35,942 bases of DNA from Xenorhabdus hominickii. GTDB lineage: Bacteria; Pseudomonadota; Gammaproteobacteria; Enterobacterales; Enterobacteriaceae. A program made the translations under genes and the position numbers. The notes under the pieces were generated by a model, which ran no database searches, was not told the origin of the DNA, and worked only from the letters and a program-made list of their open reading frames with translations. Below, one piece after another: positions 8,910-17,938 of the stretch. Location of the stretch: the NCBI RefSeq assembly GCF_002632725.1, contig NZ_NJAI01000006.1, forward strand, positions 30,492 through 66,433. Reading direction: 5' to 3'. Positions within the stretch are counted from its first letter, which is position 1. Each line of letters starts with the position of its first letter.

Positions 8910-8981
8910 TAATCCACAGTCAGTATTGCTGGTGGCTATGGTGGAATATGTTAAGTCTATATTAAAGCTATATTAAAGTTG

Positions 8982-9107
8982 TATACCCAATGGATTTCAA
9001 GATGCAGCCCTTATGTCTTAGGAACGAATCCCCAAGAGCATAGCGAACTATGTGACAGGGACGTAAGCGTGGCCAACAAAGCTGCAACTTGAAAGACGAA
9101 GGGTATA
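8982..9107. repeat. ERIC (intergenic repeat unit) element
   Basis: About 126 bp bounded by TATACCC and GGGTATA as inverted ends, close to the 127-bp length of full ERIC. The internal GAATCCCCAAGAGC and GTGACAGGGACGTAAGCG segments correspond to the conserved core used for ERIC primers (GAATCCCCAGGAGC, GTGACTGGGGTGAGCG). It sits between perM and the convergent bcp gene, the usual intergenic place. Confidence 0.88.
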
Positions 9108-9360
9108 AACGGAAATAAAGATAAGGTGTGGGGATGAGGTCATTATTGGGTTTGCCTCTGGCCTATATGTTTGGAGTGTCATCACAGGATTAAATCCACC
9201 TACGGTAACGGAAAGTGCGTCATATTATCCGCAAGTTGCTGCTCCATGTTATACCAGCCATAGTCTTAGCTTTTCAGGAACGTCGCCGATGGCGTTAATA
9301 TTCATCCCCGCTCTCAACTTTGGTTGCGGGGATGAATTATACTATCTGATTATTATCGAA
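9108..9360. other. Spacer between perM and bcp
   Basis: Apart from the ERIC element at 8982-9107 and the hairpin at 9300-9337, the 450 bp between perM and bcp hold no gene I can support. One frame stays open from about 9110 to 9382 but has no start codon before its last part and no recognisable protein. Confidence 0.5.
9300..9337. terminator. Strong hairpin downstream of bcp
   Basis: ATTCATCCCCGC (9300-9311) and GCGGGGATGAAT (9326-9337) form a perfect 12-bp stem with a 14-base loop, 23 bp past the bcp stop codon on the minus strand. No clean T tract follows on either strand, so it may protect the 3' end of the mRNA rather than terminate by itself. Confidence 0.6.
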
Positions 9361-9834
9361 TTACAGTGGATGCTGTTTTAAGTAATTCAGTACAACTTGA
9401 TGATGATCACTGGTTTTGAATTTATCAAAAACATGTTCAACATCGCCTTGTGGGTTAATTAAGAAACTAAGGCGATGAATACCATCATAGGTTTTCCCCA
9501 TAAACCGCTTTTCTCCCCAAACACCAAATTGTTCGGCAATCTGATGATCAACGTCAGAGAGGAGCGTGAAATTTAGCATCTCTTTCTCAACAAAGCGGGA
9601 TAATTTTTCCGGTGTATCCGTACTGATGCCCAACACTTCAATATTGATGCTTTTTAGTTCTGCCATTGTGTCACGTAAGCCACATGCCTGAACTGTGCAG
9701 CCTGGCGTCATTGCTTTGGGATAAAAATAAACTAAAACACGCTGACCTTTGAAGTCAGATAAACTAATAGTTTCACCATCTTGGTCAGGAAGACTGAATT
9801 GAGGTGCCTTATCACCGGCTTTCAATGGATTCAT
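9361..9834 (-). CDS. bcp: Thioredoxin-dependent thiol peroxidase Bcp
   Basis: Atypical 2-Cys peroxiredoxin of 157 residues (E. coli 156) that reduces hydroperoxides in the cytoplasm. The peroxidatic Cys46 and resolving Cys51 lie in TPGCTVQACGLRD. It is downstream of gcvR with a 14-bp gap, as in E. coli, so the two probably share a transcript. Nothing unusual is seen. Confidence 0.96.
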   Translation of the reverse strand: MNPLKAGDKAPQFSLPDQDGETISLSDFKGQRVLVYFYPKAMTPGCTVQACGLRDTMAELKSINIEVLGISTDTPEKLSRFVEKEMLNFTLLSDVDHQIAEQFGVWGEKRFMGKTYDGIHRLSFLINPQGDVEHVFDKFKTSDHHQVVLNYLKQHPL

Positions 9835-9848
9835 CGCGTATTCTCCGT

Positions 9849-10424
9849 TTACTCGTTTTGATTTGAATGATTTTGGATACTACTATGATTTTGGATACTA
9901 ATAGTGCCTTGTGCATTTAATTCTGTACATAGGTGATGAAAAGTTTCTTTAAATATAGTGCCGTTATCATCCAATGGATGATGGCCTGTAATTTGAATTT
10001 GCAGGCGAGCAGACATATCTTCTTTGGCAGAATGGGTTTTTGATACCAGTTCAGCGATATTGAGATTTTGGGCCGTGAATAAACTGGTAAAACGTTCAAC
10101 AATCCCCGGTGAATCATCCACGTCCACTTTGACGGTAATCGTCGAAGGAAATGTTTTCTGGGCACCACATCGGGTTCTTTTCATCACTATAAGTAGCTCA
10201 AGTTCTGCACCTTTCTGTGGCAATGTAGATTCGATCAAGGTAATGGCATTCCAGCTTCCAGATAGCAACATGATAAAGGTAAATTCTTCGCCAAACATTG
10301 CTAGACGGCTATCTTCAATATTACAGTCGCATGAACTGACAAGGCGGGTTATGGTATTGACGATGCCGGGACGATCTGTACCAAGGGCCGTTATCACTAA
10401 AAAGTGTTGTTCTGATGTTGGCAA
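9849..10424 (-). CDS. gcvR: Glycine cleavage system repressor GcvR
   Basis: Two ACT domains in 191 residues (E. coli 190). GcvR binds the activator GcvA and, in the absence of glycine, turns it into a repressor of gcvTHP. The first ACT domain is seen as VITALGTDRPGIVNTITRLV, the second as VDVDDSPGIVERFTSLF. The C-terminus is odd: SIQNHSSIQNHSNQNE contains a six-residue repeat made by an 18-bp tandem duplication at 9867-9902. The tail lies beyond the ACT fold, so function is probably kept. It is divergent from dapA. Confidence 0.94.
   Translation of the reverse strand: MPTSEQHFLVITALGTDRPGIVNTITRLVSSCDCNIEDSRLAMFGEEFTFIMLLSGSWNAITLIESTLPQKGAELELLIVMKRTRCGAQKTFPSTITVKVDVDDSPGIVERFTSLFTAQNLNIAELVSKTHSAKEDMSARLQIQITGHHPLDDNGTIFKETFHHLCTELNAQGTISIQNHSSIQNHSNQNE
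9867..9902. repeat. 18-bp tandem duplication in the 3' end of gcvR
   Basis: ATGATTTTGGATACTA occurs at 9867-9882 and again at 9885-9900, period 18 bp. In the gcvR frame it encodes SIQNHS twice, so reading frame is kept. Confidence 0.85.
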
Positions 10425-10662
10425 AGCGATTTTCCTTTATATTGTAGTTGGTGTGTCTGCTGTGTTTAAACATAAAAAATCATCAAGAGAAGGTCAATCG
10501 CATTTGTTAAAGGAAGTACGATTATAATTTCTGTTTAATCGTCTACACTAGGTATTAACAAAATTCATTGAAATCGCGTGCTTAAAGAGTTTTCTTCTGT
10601 ATTACAAGAAAGTACCATGAGTTTCTCATTTGCGGTTAAGTTAATTAAAGGTGGAGATGGCA

Positions 10663-11562
10663 ATGGTGAACTCTCATACTGGATTTACAGGCAGCATGGT
10701 TGCGTTGATAACTCCGATGGATTCAGTCGGTCAAATTGATAAAGCCAGTTTGAAAAGGTTGGTGGATTATCATATCGCTAATGGTACATCTGCGATTGTG
10801 TCTGTTGGAACAACGGGTGAATGTGCAACGCTTAAACATGATGAGCATGTTGATGTCGTACTGACAACACTGGAATTGGCTGATGGGCGCATTCCAGTGA
10901 TTGCAGGAACGGGTGCAAATGCGACGGCAGAAGCTATTTCATTAACTCGTAGTTTCGAAAACACGGGTGTTGCGGGTTGCCTGTCAGTGACACCTTATTA
11001 TAATAGACCGTCACAGGAAGGTTTATATCTGCATTATAAAGCGATAGCCGAAAATACTGACTTACCACAAATACTGTATAATGTGCCGTCTCGTACCGGA
11101 TGTGATTTGCTGCCACCGACAGTCGCTCGCTTGGCGAAATTGAAAAATATTGTTGCAATTAAGGAAGCAACGGGGAACTTAAGTCGGGTCAGTCAGATCC
11201 AAGAATTGGTTAATGATGAAAATTTCATTCTGCTAAGTGGTGATGATGCAAATTTTGTCGATTTCATGCAGCTTGGTGGTAAAGGGGTTATTTCTGTGAC
11301 AGCGAACGTTGCAGCAGCGAAAATAGCACAAATGTGTGAATTGGCTGCACAGGGTGAATTTTTGAAAGCTCGTAACCTGAACACTCGACTAATGGAATTG
11401 CATCATCAATTATTTGTTGAACCTAGCCCGACGCCAGTCAAATGGGCCTGCCGTCAACTGGAGTTAATTGCTGATGACACACTGCGTTTACCCATGATTC
11501 CGCTAACGCAGGAAGGGCAAATTTCAGTTGGTAAGGCCATGAAAATGGCTGGATTACTGTAA
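10663..11562 (+). CDS. dapA: 4-hydroxy-tetrahydrodipicolinate synthase
   Basis: Condenses pyruvate with aspartate semialdehyde, the first committed step to diaminopimelate and lysine. The Schiff-base Lys167 lies in IKEATGN, the catalytic Tyr in [10 protein letters not shown], and Thr-Thr in GTTGE. From ATG 10663 it has 299 residues, six more at the N-terminus (MVNSHTG before FTGS) than E. coli DapA. ATG 10657 and GTG 10651 are in-frame alternatives; GGAG at 10653-10656 best fits the start used here. The gap to bamC is 16 bp, so dapA-bamC form an operon. Confidence 0.96.
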   Translation: MVNSHTGFTGSMVALITPMDSVGQIDKASLKRLVDYHIANGTSAIVSVGTTGECATLKHDEHVDVVLTTLELADGRIPVIAGTGANATAEAISLTRSFENTGVAGCLSVTPYYNRPSQEGLYLHYKAIAENTDLPQILYNVPSRTGCDLLPPTVARLAKLKNIVAIKEATGNLSRVSQIQELVNDENFILLSGDDANFVDFMQLGGKGVISVTANVAAAKIAQMCELAAQGEFLKARNLNTRLMELHHQLFVEPSPTPVKWACRQLELIADDTLRLPMIPLTQEGQISVGKAMKMAGLL

Positions 11563-11578
11563 AATTTAGGGAATTTTA

Positions 11579-12625
11579 ATGGCAACATTATTGCAAAAAT
11601 CGAAGGTCATGAAGGTTGCTGGTCTGTCATTGGTAGTTTTTTTGGCAGCCTGCACCAGCGATCAGCGCTATAAACGTCAGGTAAGTGGGGATGAATCCTA
11701 TATTGAAACGCCCCCGCTGAAAATATTGAACATCCCTGCGGGAACGGAATTACCGTTACAAAACGGCGAATATAATATTATGCAAATACCTTCAATGGGT
11801 AAAGTGGGCAAAGAGCTGGATATTCGCCCACCATTACAAACTCTTGCATTATTGACGGGTTCCCGCGTTGAGAATAGCGCTCAAAGCAGTAAGTTGTTGC
11901 TTGAAAATACCTCGGAATACAGCAACTTGTGGGCACAAGTAAAGAATTTGTTGGCGAAGAAGAATTATCCGGTTAGCCAGGAAGATGATTCTGCAAAAAC
12001 ATTGACGACTGATTGGATTACATGGTCACGAGCAGATGAAAATGTTCCATATCAGGGGCGTTACCGTATTTCGGTTACACAACAGGGTTACCAAGTAGTG
12101 CTATCTGTGTCAAATGAAGGCTTGAAACATGGTGAAGGAAATGTCACCAATCCTGACGAAATCCAGCATTATAATGTGTTAATGTTTAATGAATTGGTGA
12201 GTGGCTTAAGTCAGCAACAGGAGGCTGCGAGCGAAAGCGGTGCGAAAGACTCTGGTATATTATCCGTACAAAGCGGTAGCGATAATACTGGGCTGCCGCA
12301 AGTTATTGTTCGTGCACCATATAATGTGGTTTGGAATAGATTGTCATTCATATTGGAAAGCATTGGTATGCAAGTAACGGATCGTACCCGCTCAACGGGA
12401 GCGATCGCCGTGACTTATAAAGGACGTAGCTCTTCTGATTGGAAAGCTCTGGGTGTTGAAGCTCCTTCTATTAGCGAAGGGAATTACAAGCTACAGGTTG
12501 GTGACTTGGATAACAGAAGTAGCCTGCAATTTATTAGCGAGAAAGGCAAACCGTTGACTCAGTCTGAAAATGATCAAATGGTGGCTGTGCTGGAAGCCGC
12601 ATTTAGCAAATCTACAAGCAAGTAA
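11579..12625 (+). CDS. bamC: Outer-membrane assembly lipoprotein BamC
   Basis: Lipoprotein subunit of the BAM complex that inserts outer-membrane proteins; it contacts BamD. 348 residues (E. coli 344). The lipobox LAAC places the lipidated Cys at residue 25, followed by the long unstructured N-terminal region conserved in the family (YKRQVSGDESYIETPPL) and two helix-grip domains separated by a Gln/Ser-rich linker around residue 220. C-terminal DYKLQVGDLDNRSSLQFI-like sequence is conserved. Second gene of the dapA-bamC operon, ended by a strong terminator. Confidence 0.96.
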   Translation: MATLLQKSKVMKVAGLSLVVFLAACTSDQRYKRQVSGDESYIETPPLKILNIPAGTELPLQNGEYNIMQIPSMGKVGKELDIRPPLQTLALLTGSRVENSAQSSKLLLENTSEYSNLWAQVKNLLAKKNYPVSQEDDSAKTLTTDWITWSRADENVPYQGRYRISVTQQGYQVVLSVSNEGLKHGEGNVTNPDEIQHYNVLMFNELVSGLSQQQEAASESGAKDSGILSVQSGSDNTGLPQVIVRAPYNVVWNRLSFILESIGMQVTDRTRSTGAIAVTYKGRSSSDWKALGVEAPSISEGNYKLQVGDLDNRSSLQFISEKGKPLTQSENDQMVAVLEAAFSKSTSK

Positions 12626-12631
12626 TACATA

Positions 12632-12660
12632 TAAAGGGGCCTAGGCCCCTTTATATTTTT
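12632..12660 (+). terminator. Terminator of dapA-bamC
   Basis: TAAAGGGGCC (12632-12641), loop TA, GGCCCCTTTA (12644-12653), followed by TATTTTTT. It lies 6 bp after the bamC stop codon and separates the operon from purC. Confidence 0.9.
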
Positions 12661-12760
12661 TGGTGGAGTTTTTTGTTTAATTTTTTACAGTGATACCCGG
12701 TAGATTTCGGGTTGCTCGAAAGGTGAAAGGTATCAAGACGTCATATCTCTGGAGTGTAAG

Positions 12761-13474
12761 ATGCAGAAAAAAGCTGAATTGTATCGTGGAAAGGCGAAAA
12801 CAGTATATGCCACTGATAATCCTGATTTACTTGTGCTGGAATTCCGAAATGATACATCAGCATTGGATGGAGAACGCATCGAACAGTTTGATCGCAAGGG
12901 CATGGTGAATAATAAATTCAACCATTTCATTATGAAAAAACTGGAAGAAGCGGGCATTCCAACGCAAATGGAGCAGTTGCTGTCAGATAATGAATCCTTG
13001 GTGAAAAAACTTGATATGGTGCCTGTTGAGTGCGTTATTCGTAACCGTGCTGCGGGTTCTCTTGTGAAGCGTCTGGGAATTGAAGAGGGGATAGTGCTGA
13101 ATCCACCATTGTTTGATTTGTTCCTGAAAGACGATGCTAAACATGATCCGATGGTTAATGAATCCTACTGTGAGACATTTGGTTGGGTGAGTAAAACACA
13201 TTTGGCTGAGATGAAACAGCTAAGCTACAAAGCCAACGAGGTATTGAGTAAATTGTTTGATGATGCTGGTTTAATTTTGGTGGATTTCAAACTGGAATTT
13301 GGTTTATTCAAGGGCAAAGTGGTATTGGGGGATGAGTTTTCACCAGACGGCAGCCGTTTGTGGGATAAACAGACGATGGATAAAATGGACAAAGACCGCT
13401 TCCGTCAGAGTCTTGGTGGATTGATTGAAGCATATGAAGAGGTTGCACGCCGTATTGGTGTTATTTTGGACTAG
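12761..13474 (+). CDS. purC: SAICAR synthase
   Basis: Phosphoribosylaminoimidazole-succinocarboxamide synthase of 237 residues, equal to E. coli PurC. It ligates CAIR and aspartate in purine synthesis. The nucleotide-binding N-terminus ([10 protein letters not shown]), the central [15 protein letters not shown] and the [11 protein letters not shown] motif are present. GGAG lies 7 bases ahead of ATG. No clear PurR operator is visible upstream, whereas a PurR-like sequence occurs just after the stop codon. Confidence 0.97.
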   Translation: MQKKAELYRGKAKTVYATDNPDLLVLEFRNDTSALDGERIEQFDRKGMVNNKFNHFIMKKLEEAGIPTQMEQLLSDNESLVKKLDMVPVECVIRNRAAGSLVKRLGIEEGIVLNPPLFDLFLKDDAKHDPMVNESYCETFGWVSKTHLAEMKQLSYKANEVLSKLFDDAGLILVDFKLEFGLFKGKVVLGDEFSPDGSRLWDKQTMDKMDKDRFRQSLGGLIEAYEEVARRIGVILD

Positions 13475-13476
13475 TG

Positions 13477-13492
13477 ACGCAAACGATTACTT
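13477..13492 (+). promoter_or_regulatory. PurR-like sequence immediately after purC
   Basis: ACGCAAACGATTACTT matches the PurR consensus ACGCAAACGTTTGCGT at 13 of 16 positions, including the whole left half. It begins three bases after the purC stop, not at a promoter I can see, so a regulatory role is uncertain and it may be chance. Confidence 0.25.
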
Positions 13493-13601
13493 ATCTTAAT
13501 GACTGGGATATACAGCCTGTGAATATCTAGTATTTGGTGAAATCATGGGACATTTATACTCGGTAGAATTCTAGGCATATCAAGGTAGTAATTAGATGAA
13601 A

Positions 13602-13640
13602 CTCCAGTCATGTGGTTGTTTTATAACAATATGACTGGAG
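13602..13640. terminator. Hairpin between purC and the small lipoprotein gene
   Basis: CTCCAGTCAT (13602-13611) pairs with ATGACTGGAG (13631-13640), with inner TTGT/AACAA pairs extending the stem. It lies between two convergent genes, but no T tract follows, so termination is only likely. Confidence 0.5.
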
Positions 13641-13692
13641 CTAATAAGCGAACAAACGAAAAGATAATTGTTATTCTTTATCGAATGTCAGA

Positions 13693-14019
13693 TTATGACT
13701 CCCAGCCATTTTCATTCATACATTCCTCAAACTGTTTTTTTCTGGAACCTTCGTTAACATCCATAATATAGGTTTCAATTTTGGGAAAGGTTTGATCGTA
13801 AGTAGTTTTTTTGTCACCACTGCCGTAGCTGTTATGTATAGTTGTGGTGTTTGTCTTGTAGGCAACCTCATTTTTTACAGGAAATTGCTTTAAGGCTAAC
13901 TTATCGCAAATTCTTTTTGCTTCATCTAATGGAGTAGGGTTACTTGTTATGGGTACCCAACGTGTCATACAAGCTGTTAATGAAGCACAGACTATGATGG
14001 ATAATGCTAATTTTTTCAT
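13693..14019 (-). CDS. Small lipoprotein of unknown function
   Basis: A 108-residue protein starting MKKLALSIIVCASLTACMTRW: a typical lipoprotein signal with lipobox LTAC and lipidated Cys at residue 17. The mature part has conserved-looking RICDKLA and FEECMNENGW ends with two further cysteines that could pair. I do not recognise the family; the CM-x(2)-NGW ending is common among small enterobacterial lipoproteins. In E. coli this place near purC holds ypfJ, which is not present here. The start is uncertain: ATG 14019 has no good Shine-Dalgarno, and AAGGAG (about 14053) would favour an upstream in-frame GTG at 14052, which spoils the signal peptide. Confidence 0.7.
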   Translation of the reverse strand: MKKLALSIIVCASLTACMTRWVPITSNPTPLDEAKRICDKLALKQFPVKNEVAYKTNTTTIHNSYGSGDKKTTYDQTFPKIETYIMDVNEGSRKKQFEECMNENGWES

Positions 14020-14488
14020 ATCGTATACGAACGCATCCTGTTTGCAATGCACTCCTTACAATCTTTCTGCGTTCACTCTGTTATTAATGTTGTTATTTAT
14101 CAGTATATTACGAGTTAATCGATTTGTTACTGACACGATAAGTCAATTGCCTATGTTCTAATACCTTCCTCTATCAAGAAGCAATATCGCATCATGATTT
14201 GGGGTAGTGATTATTTACTATTTTTATCACTTAAGGCAAGAGTGTTAAATTTTATACTTGCTGCCCCATTTTGTTACTCTACTGAATACACCCCCTTTCA
14301 TTTTTTAATAGTCTCTTTGTTGGTTGTGATGCAATTTAAAAGCTTGTGGATATAAATATTTTGGTTAACAGCGAAAATTTTCAGTTATCATTCAGTACCA
14401 TGCCAGAACCCATGTTGCGGAGTTATAGAAAAATCAAACCTTGTTTTGTTGGAAACTTTATTGGAAACGTTGTAGGAAACAAAAATTC
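14020..14488. other. AT-rich spacer upstream of the yeaL-like gene
   Basis: About 470 bp with no gene I can support; it must hold the promoter of the yeaL-tmcA pair and the lipoprotein gene's upstream region. Three copies of GGAAAC at exact 12-bp spacing (14451, 14463, 14475) stand just before the yeaL-like start. Confidence 0.5.
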
Positions 14489-14941
14489 ATGAGCCATATT
14501 GATCCCACTTTACTTATTTTGCTCGTGTTGGCGGGGCTTGGTATCATCAGTCACAACATGACAATCACGCTTGCGATGTTATTTTTGTTAGTGGTTCGCA
14601 TTACACCACTGAACCAATTTTTTCCTTGGGTGGAAAGGTATGGTTTGACGATAGGTATCTTGATTTTGACGATAGGAGTCATGGCACCTATCGCAAGTGG
14701 AAAAATTGCGGTGCAGGAAATATTTAGTTCCTTTCTGAATTGGAAATCACTGCTTGCTATTGTCGTTGGTGTCATTGTGTCGTGGCTCGGAAGTCGTGGT
14801 GTTGCTTTAATGTCCAATCAGCCTTCTACGGTTGCTGGATTATTGGTTGGCACAGTATTGGGTGTTGCCCTATTTAAAGGGGTTCCCGTTGGCCCGTTGA
14901 TTGCTGCCGGTATTTTATCAGTCATGATTGGTAAATCATGA
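14489..14941 (+). CDS. yeaL: UPF0756 membrane protein, YeaL-like
   Basis: Small integral membrane protein of 150 residues, of the DUF441/UPF0756 family (E. coli YeaL, 148). Four or five hydrophobic helices and the conserved stretches [30 protein letters not shown] and [21 protein letters not shown] are seen. Function is unknown. ATG 14489 was chosen because it aligns with the family N-terminus and has AGGA 11 bases upstream; a longer in-frame start at 14441 adds unrelated residues. Its TGA overlaps the ATG of tmcA (ATGA), implying translational coupling. In E. coli yeaL lies elsewhere, so this pairing is different. Confidence 0.92.
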   Translation: MSHIDPTLLILLVLAGLGIISHNMTITLAMLFLLVVRITPLNQFFPWVERYGLTIGILILTIGVMAPIASGKIAVQEIFSSFLNWKSLLAIVVGVIVSWLGSRGVALMSNQPSTVAGLLVGTVLGVALFKGVPVGPLIAAGILSVMIGKS

Positions 14942-17082
14942 CTATGCTGGATAGGGTATGGGTAACATTACAAGCACAGATGCAACAACAGGGACAGCGT
15001 CGTTTAGTGGTATTGAGCGGTGATCCTCAATGGAGTGAGTTGATTGTTACTCAGCTGCAAAATCAATTTTATGGGGATTGGATAACAGTTTCCTCTGATT
15101 TACCTGATGCTATTGAGCCGACAAGATCCACTAGTTTGCTTGGTCGTGAATTTTTACACGGTATTTTTGATGCGACGAAAGGGTTTAATGCTGAGGCATT
15201 AGCGATACTGGCTGGCACGTTAAAAGCGGGCAGTTGGCTGGTCTTACGCGTTCCTGCTTGGTCACAATGGGCGGATCAGCCTGATGAAGATAGCTTGCGT
15301 TGGAATGAATCGGAGGGAGTGATCCCAACGCCGAATTTTATTCGACATATTCAGCAGCAGATCTTTGCCAGCCCTGACATTTTACTTTGGCGGCAGGGGG
15401 AACCTTGTCAGATGCCGCCATTACCTCAAACCGAACCGTGGCGGATGCCAGACGGGCATCCAACGGTGAGTCAGCGGCAGATTCTTGACGAGTTATTACC
15501 CGTTTCACGGGGAGTTTGGGTCGTCACTGCGCCGAGAGGTCGAGGGAAATCCGCATTGGCAGGAATGTTGGTTCGACGTTGGCAAGGTAATTGTTGGTTA
15601 TGTGCACCGGCAAAAATCACGACAGAAGTTATTCAACAATACGCGGGTATTCCAGATCATACTGAACAAAATGTTTCAGGGCGGGAAACACCGTTCTGGG
15701 CAGTAGATAATCTGCTGAAATATTGTCGGTCGAAAAAACGAACTCGCGACGATAAAAGCGAAACAGACTGGTTATTGATTGATGAAGCGGCTGCCATCCC
15801 AACGCCCCAGCTAGCTGAATTGATCAGCTATTTTCCACGAGTATTATTAACCTCAACCGTTCAGGGCTATGAGGGGACGGGACGTGGTTTTTTGTTGAAA
15901 CTATGTACTGCATTACCGAATTGCCACATTCGTGAATTGAAAACGCCGATGCGCTGGGCAGAAAATGATCCATTGGAAACATGGTTGGATAATGTGCTTT
16001 TCTTCGACGAGCAATTACTGCTTGATCAATCTCCAACTCATTGTAATTTTGAAAACGAGCTGGTTTTCTATCCTATAGCTCAATCCATGTGGTTACCACA
16101 ATCCACATTATTGCGTCAATTTTATGGGTTATTAACCAACGCACATTATCGCACATCCCCTTTGGATTTACGTCGGTTACTGGATGGCAAAGGAATGACA
16201 TTTCTTGCTGCCTTATCCCGCACTTCAATGAATAAGGAAAACCTAGTCGGTGCGTTGTGGATGGTGAATGAAGGTGGTCTATCACAGACATTAGCGCATG
16301 AAATATGGGCAGGGCGTCGTCGCCCGAGAGGAAATTTGGTTGCTCAATCTTTAGCAGCACACAGTGGTTTCCCAGTGGCTGCGACCCTAAGTTCCCAGCG
16401 CATTAGTCGCATTGCTGTACAAGCGCAATATCGTCGCCGTGGGATCGCGCAATATTTGATAACCCAACAGTGTCAGGAAGCAGATAAACGCAAACTTGAT
16501 TTTCTCTCTGTCAGCTTTGGCTATACGCCAGAGCTTTGGGCATTATGGAAGAAGTGCGGTTTTCGTTTGGTGCGTATAGGAACTTATCGGGAAGCGAGCA
16601 GTGGATGTTATACAGCGATGGCTATTCTGCCGTTGAGTGAGCAGGGAAAGCAATTTACCCAATCAGTACAACAGCAATTATCCCGTAATGCAAATGGTCT
16701 GGAAAAGTTACTCGGCTTTGCTTTACCGATTGAGCATGATGAAGATGAACAAATCAATGGAGATGATTGGCTGGAATTGGCTGGATTTGCTTTTGCGCAT
16801 CGTCCTCTGTCTGCATCTCATTTTGCATTACAGCGACTCTTGCTGGTGAGTGATTCGGCTTTACCTGCATTAAGAAGGCACCTTCAGCAGAGAATAGATA
16901 TCGAACAGTGCGTAAGTGATTTATCGCTAAGCGGGCGTAAGGCGTTATTGAAGCGTTGGCGCGAAGAAACGGCGCATGCATTGGCAAGCCTGGATGAAAC
17001 GCTTGCCAATCAGTGGAAAAACTGGGTTATTTCTTGCGCTTCTGTTGAGGCCAATCGTCCTCATCATCCCACTCAGCGTTAA
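14938..17082 (+). CDS. tmcA: tRNA(Met) cytidine acetyltransferase TmcA
   Basis: Acetylates the wobble cytidine (C34) of elongator tRNA-Met using acetyl-CoA and ATP. 714 residues against 671 in E. coli. An N-terminal DUF1726 domain is followed by a RecA-like helicase with Walker A GRGKSA (Lys204) and Walker [11 protein letters not shown] (Asp282-Glu283), then a GNAT acetyltransferase with the acetyl-CoA motif [12 protein letters not shown] near residue 496, and a C-terminal tRNA-binding part. It overlaps the upstream YeaL-like gene by 4 bp, and its last 56 bp overlap the opposite gene ypfN. Confidence 0.96.
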   Translation: MTMLDRVWVTLQAQMQQQGQRRLVVLSGDPQWSELIVTQLQNQFYGDWITVSSDLPDAIEPTRSTSLLGREFLHGIFDATKGFNAEALAILAGTLKAGSWLVLRVPAWSQWADQPDEDSLRWNESEGVIPTPNFIRHIQQQIFASPDILLWRQGEPCQMPPLPQTEPWRMPDGHPTVSQRQILDELLPVSRGVWVVTAPRGRGKSALAGMLVRRWQGNCWLCAPAKITTEVIQQYAGIPDHTEQNVSGRETPFWAVDNLLKYCRSKKRTRDDKSETDWLLIDEAAAIPTPQLAELISYFPRVLLTSTVQGYEGTGRGFLLKLCTALPNCHIRELKTPMRWAENDPLETWLDNVLFFDEQLLLDQSPTHCNFENELVFYPIAQSMWLPQSTLLRQFYGLLTNAHYRTSPLDLRRLLDGKGMTFLAALSRTSMNKENLVGALWMVNEGGLSQTLAHEIWAGRRRPRGNLVAQSLAAHSGFPVAATLSSQRISRIAVQAQYRRRGIAQYLITQQCQEADKRKLDFLSVSFGYTPELWALWKKCGFRLVRIGTYREASSGCYTAMAILPLSEQGKQFTQSVQQQLSRNANGLEKLLGFALPIEHDEDEQINGDDWLELAGFAFAHRPLSASHFALQRLLLVSDSALPALRRHLQQRIDIEQCVSDLSLSGRKALLKRWREETAHALASLDETLANQWKNWVISCASVEANRPHHPTQR

Positions 17083-17221
17083 GATCTCGGTGAGGAGGTA
17101 ATTTTGGTTTATTATCTAAAAAATATTTTTGATCGACACGGCTTAATGCTTTTACCGCATTAATGATGATACCGACGAGCACTAACAAAACAATCCACCA
17201 ATAATCTATCAACCAATGCAT
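17027..17221 (-). CDS. ypfN: UPF0370 membrane protein YpfN
   Basis: A 64-residue protein with one N-terminal membrane helix ([17 protein letters not shown]) and the family tail [21 protein letters not shown], clearly homologous to E. coli YpfN (66). Function is unknown. Its 3' end overlaps the 3' end of tmcA on the other strand by 56 bp, so the two transcripts are convergent and complementary over their ends. It lies downstream of the dapE-M15 peptidase genes on the same strand, as in E. coli. Confidence 0.93.
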   Translation of the reverse strand: MHWLIDYWWIVLLVLVGIIINAVKALSRVDQKYFLDNKPKLPPHRDLNAEWDDEDDWPQQKRKK

Positions 17222-17238
17222 GGTATTTTCCTCAAATA

Positions 17239-17265
17239 TTAAGAGCCTCTTCCATAAGGCTCTTA
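17239..17265. terminator. Inverted repeat between the M15 peptidase gene and ypfN
   Basis: TAAGAGCCT (17240-17248) pairs with AGGCTCTTA (17257-17265), loop CTTCCATA, starting just past the stop codon of the leftward peptidase gene. It lacks a clear T tract; it may be a partial terminator or mRNA end between that gene and ypfN. Confidence 0.5.
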
Positions 17266-17269
17266 GTGC

Positions 17270-17938
17270 TTAATCTGCTATCTTAATATATGTTGCAAAT
17301 AGATAGGGTAGGTTAGTTGTCAACCAATCTATGCCAGCAATATCACGATTTTGCCAGACATTCAGCAGCACTTGCTCATCAAATAAACCTTCGGCTTCAT
17401 GGGATATCGGCCAATAGCTGATATGCCATGGCTCATAAGCAACACCGACGTTGTAGCGAGTAAATGGACGGTAAAAATCATAATGAGACATATTTTCTGT
17501 CAACCAATCGGTTAATGGCTCAAAGTAGCCCCCATTTTCATATTCCCAAGGTTCAAGCAGCAACTTTTTACCTTCTGGTAACAGGAATGGGTCATAAAAA
17601 TCCACTTCAGTGCCCCAATGATGACGGCTCGCCCCCGGCAGAGCAGACCAACGAAGAATAGCTTCACAAAGCTCACCTTCGTTCATTACTGAAATATCCA
17701 GTGGCTGGCTATCAGCGTCCAATACTGGTCGCTGGCCGTGAAATTTTTCATTCCAGATGGTTTGTTGGAGAGTGAAGTTACGGAATGAACTAGCGGGTTG
17801 TAATTTAAAGCCCGCTTTGGCTGCATCCTTCTGCATGGCTAGAAACGCTTTGGTCGCGTTAAATTGTAAACGATGATTGCCAGCAAACGTGACCAGATGA
17901 TCCGTCGCTAAGCCCGTCAACATTTCAGGTGTCATCAT
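17270..17938 (-). CDS. M15-family (VanY-type) peptidase
   Basis: A 222-residue protein with the zinc-peptidase motifs of the D-Ala-D-Ala carboxypeptidase/VanY family: [13 protein letters not shown] supplies the His and Asp ligands and EPWHISYW the catalytic Glu and last His. Such enzymes trim peptidoglycan peptides. No signal peptide or membrane segment is visible at the N-terminus ([16 protein letters not shown]), which is unusual for an enzyme whose usual substrate is outside the inner membrane; a role on imported muropeptides is possible but inferred. Its ATG overlaps the dapE stop by 4 bp (ATGA), so it is translationally coupled to dapE. Confidence 0.87.
   Translation of the reverse strand: MMTPEMLTGLATDHLVTFAGNHRLQFNATKAFLAMQKDAAKAGFKLQPASSFRNFTLQQTIWNEKFHGQRPVLDADSQPLDISVMNEGELCEAILRWSALPGASRHHWGTEVDFYDPFLLPEGKKLLLEPWEYENGGYFEPLTDWLTENMSHYDFYRPFTRYNVGVAYEPWHISYWPISHEAEGLFDEQVLLNVWQNRDIAGIDWLTTNLPYLFATYIKIAD

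Noticed and set aside
9110..9382. Open frame without start codon between the ERIC element and bcp
   Set aside because: No start codon until its end, no recognisable protein, and it overlaps the bcp 3' end and its hairpin.
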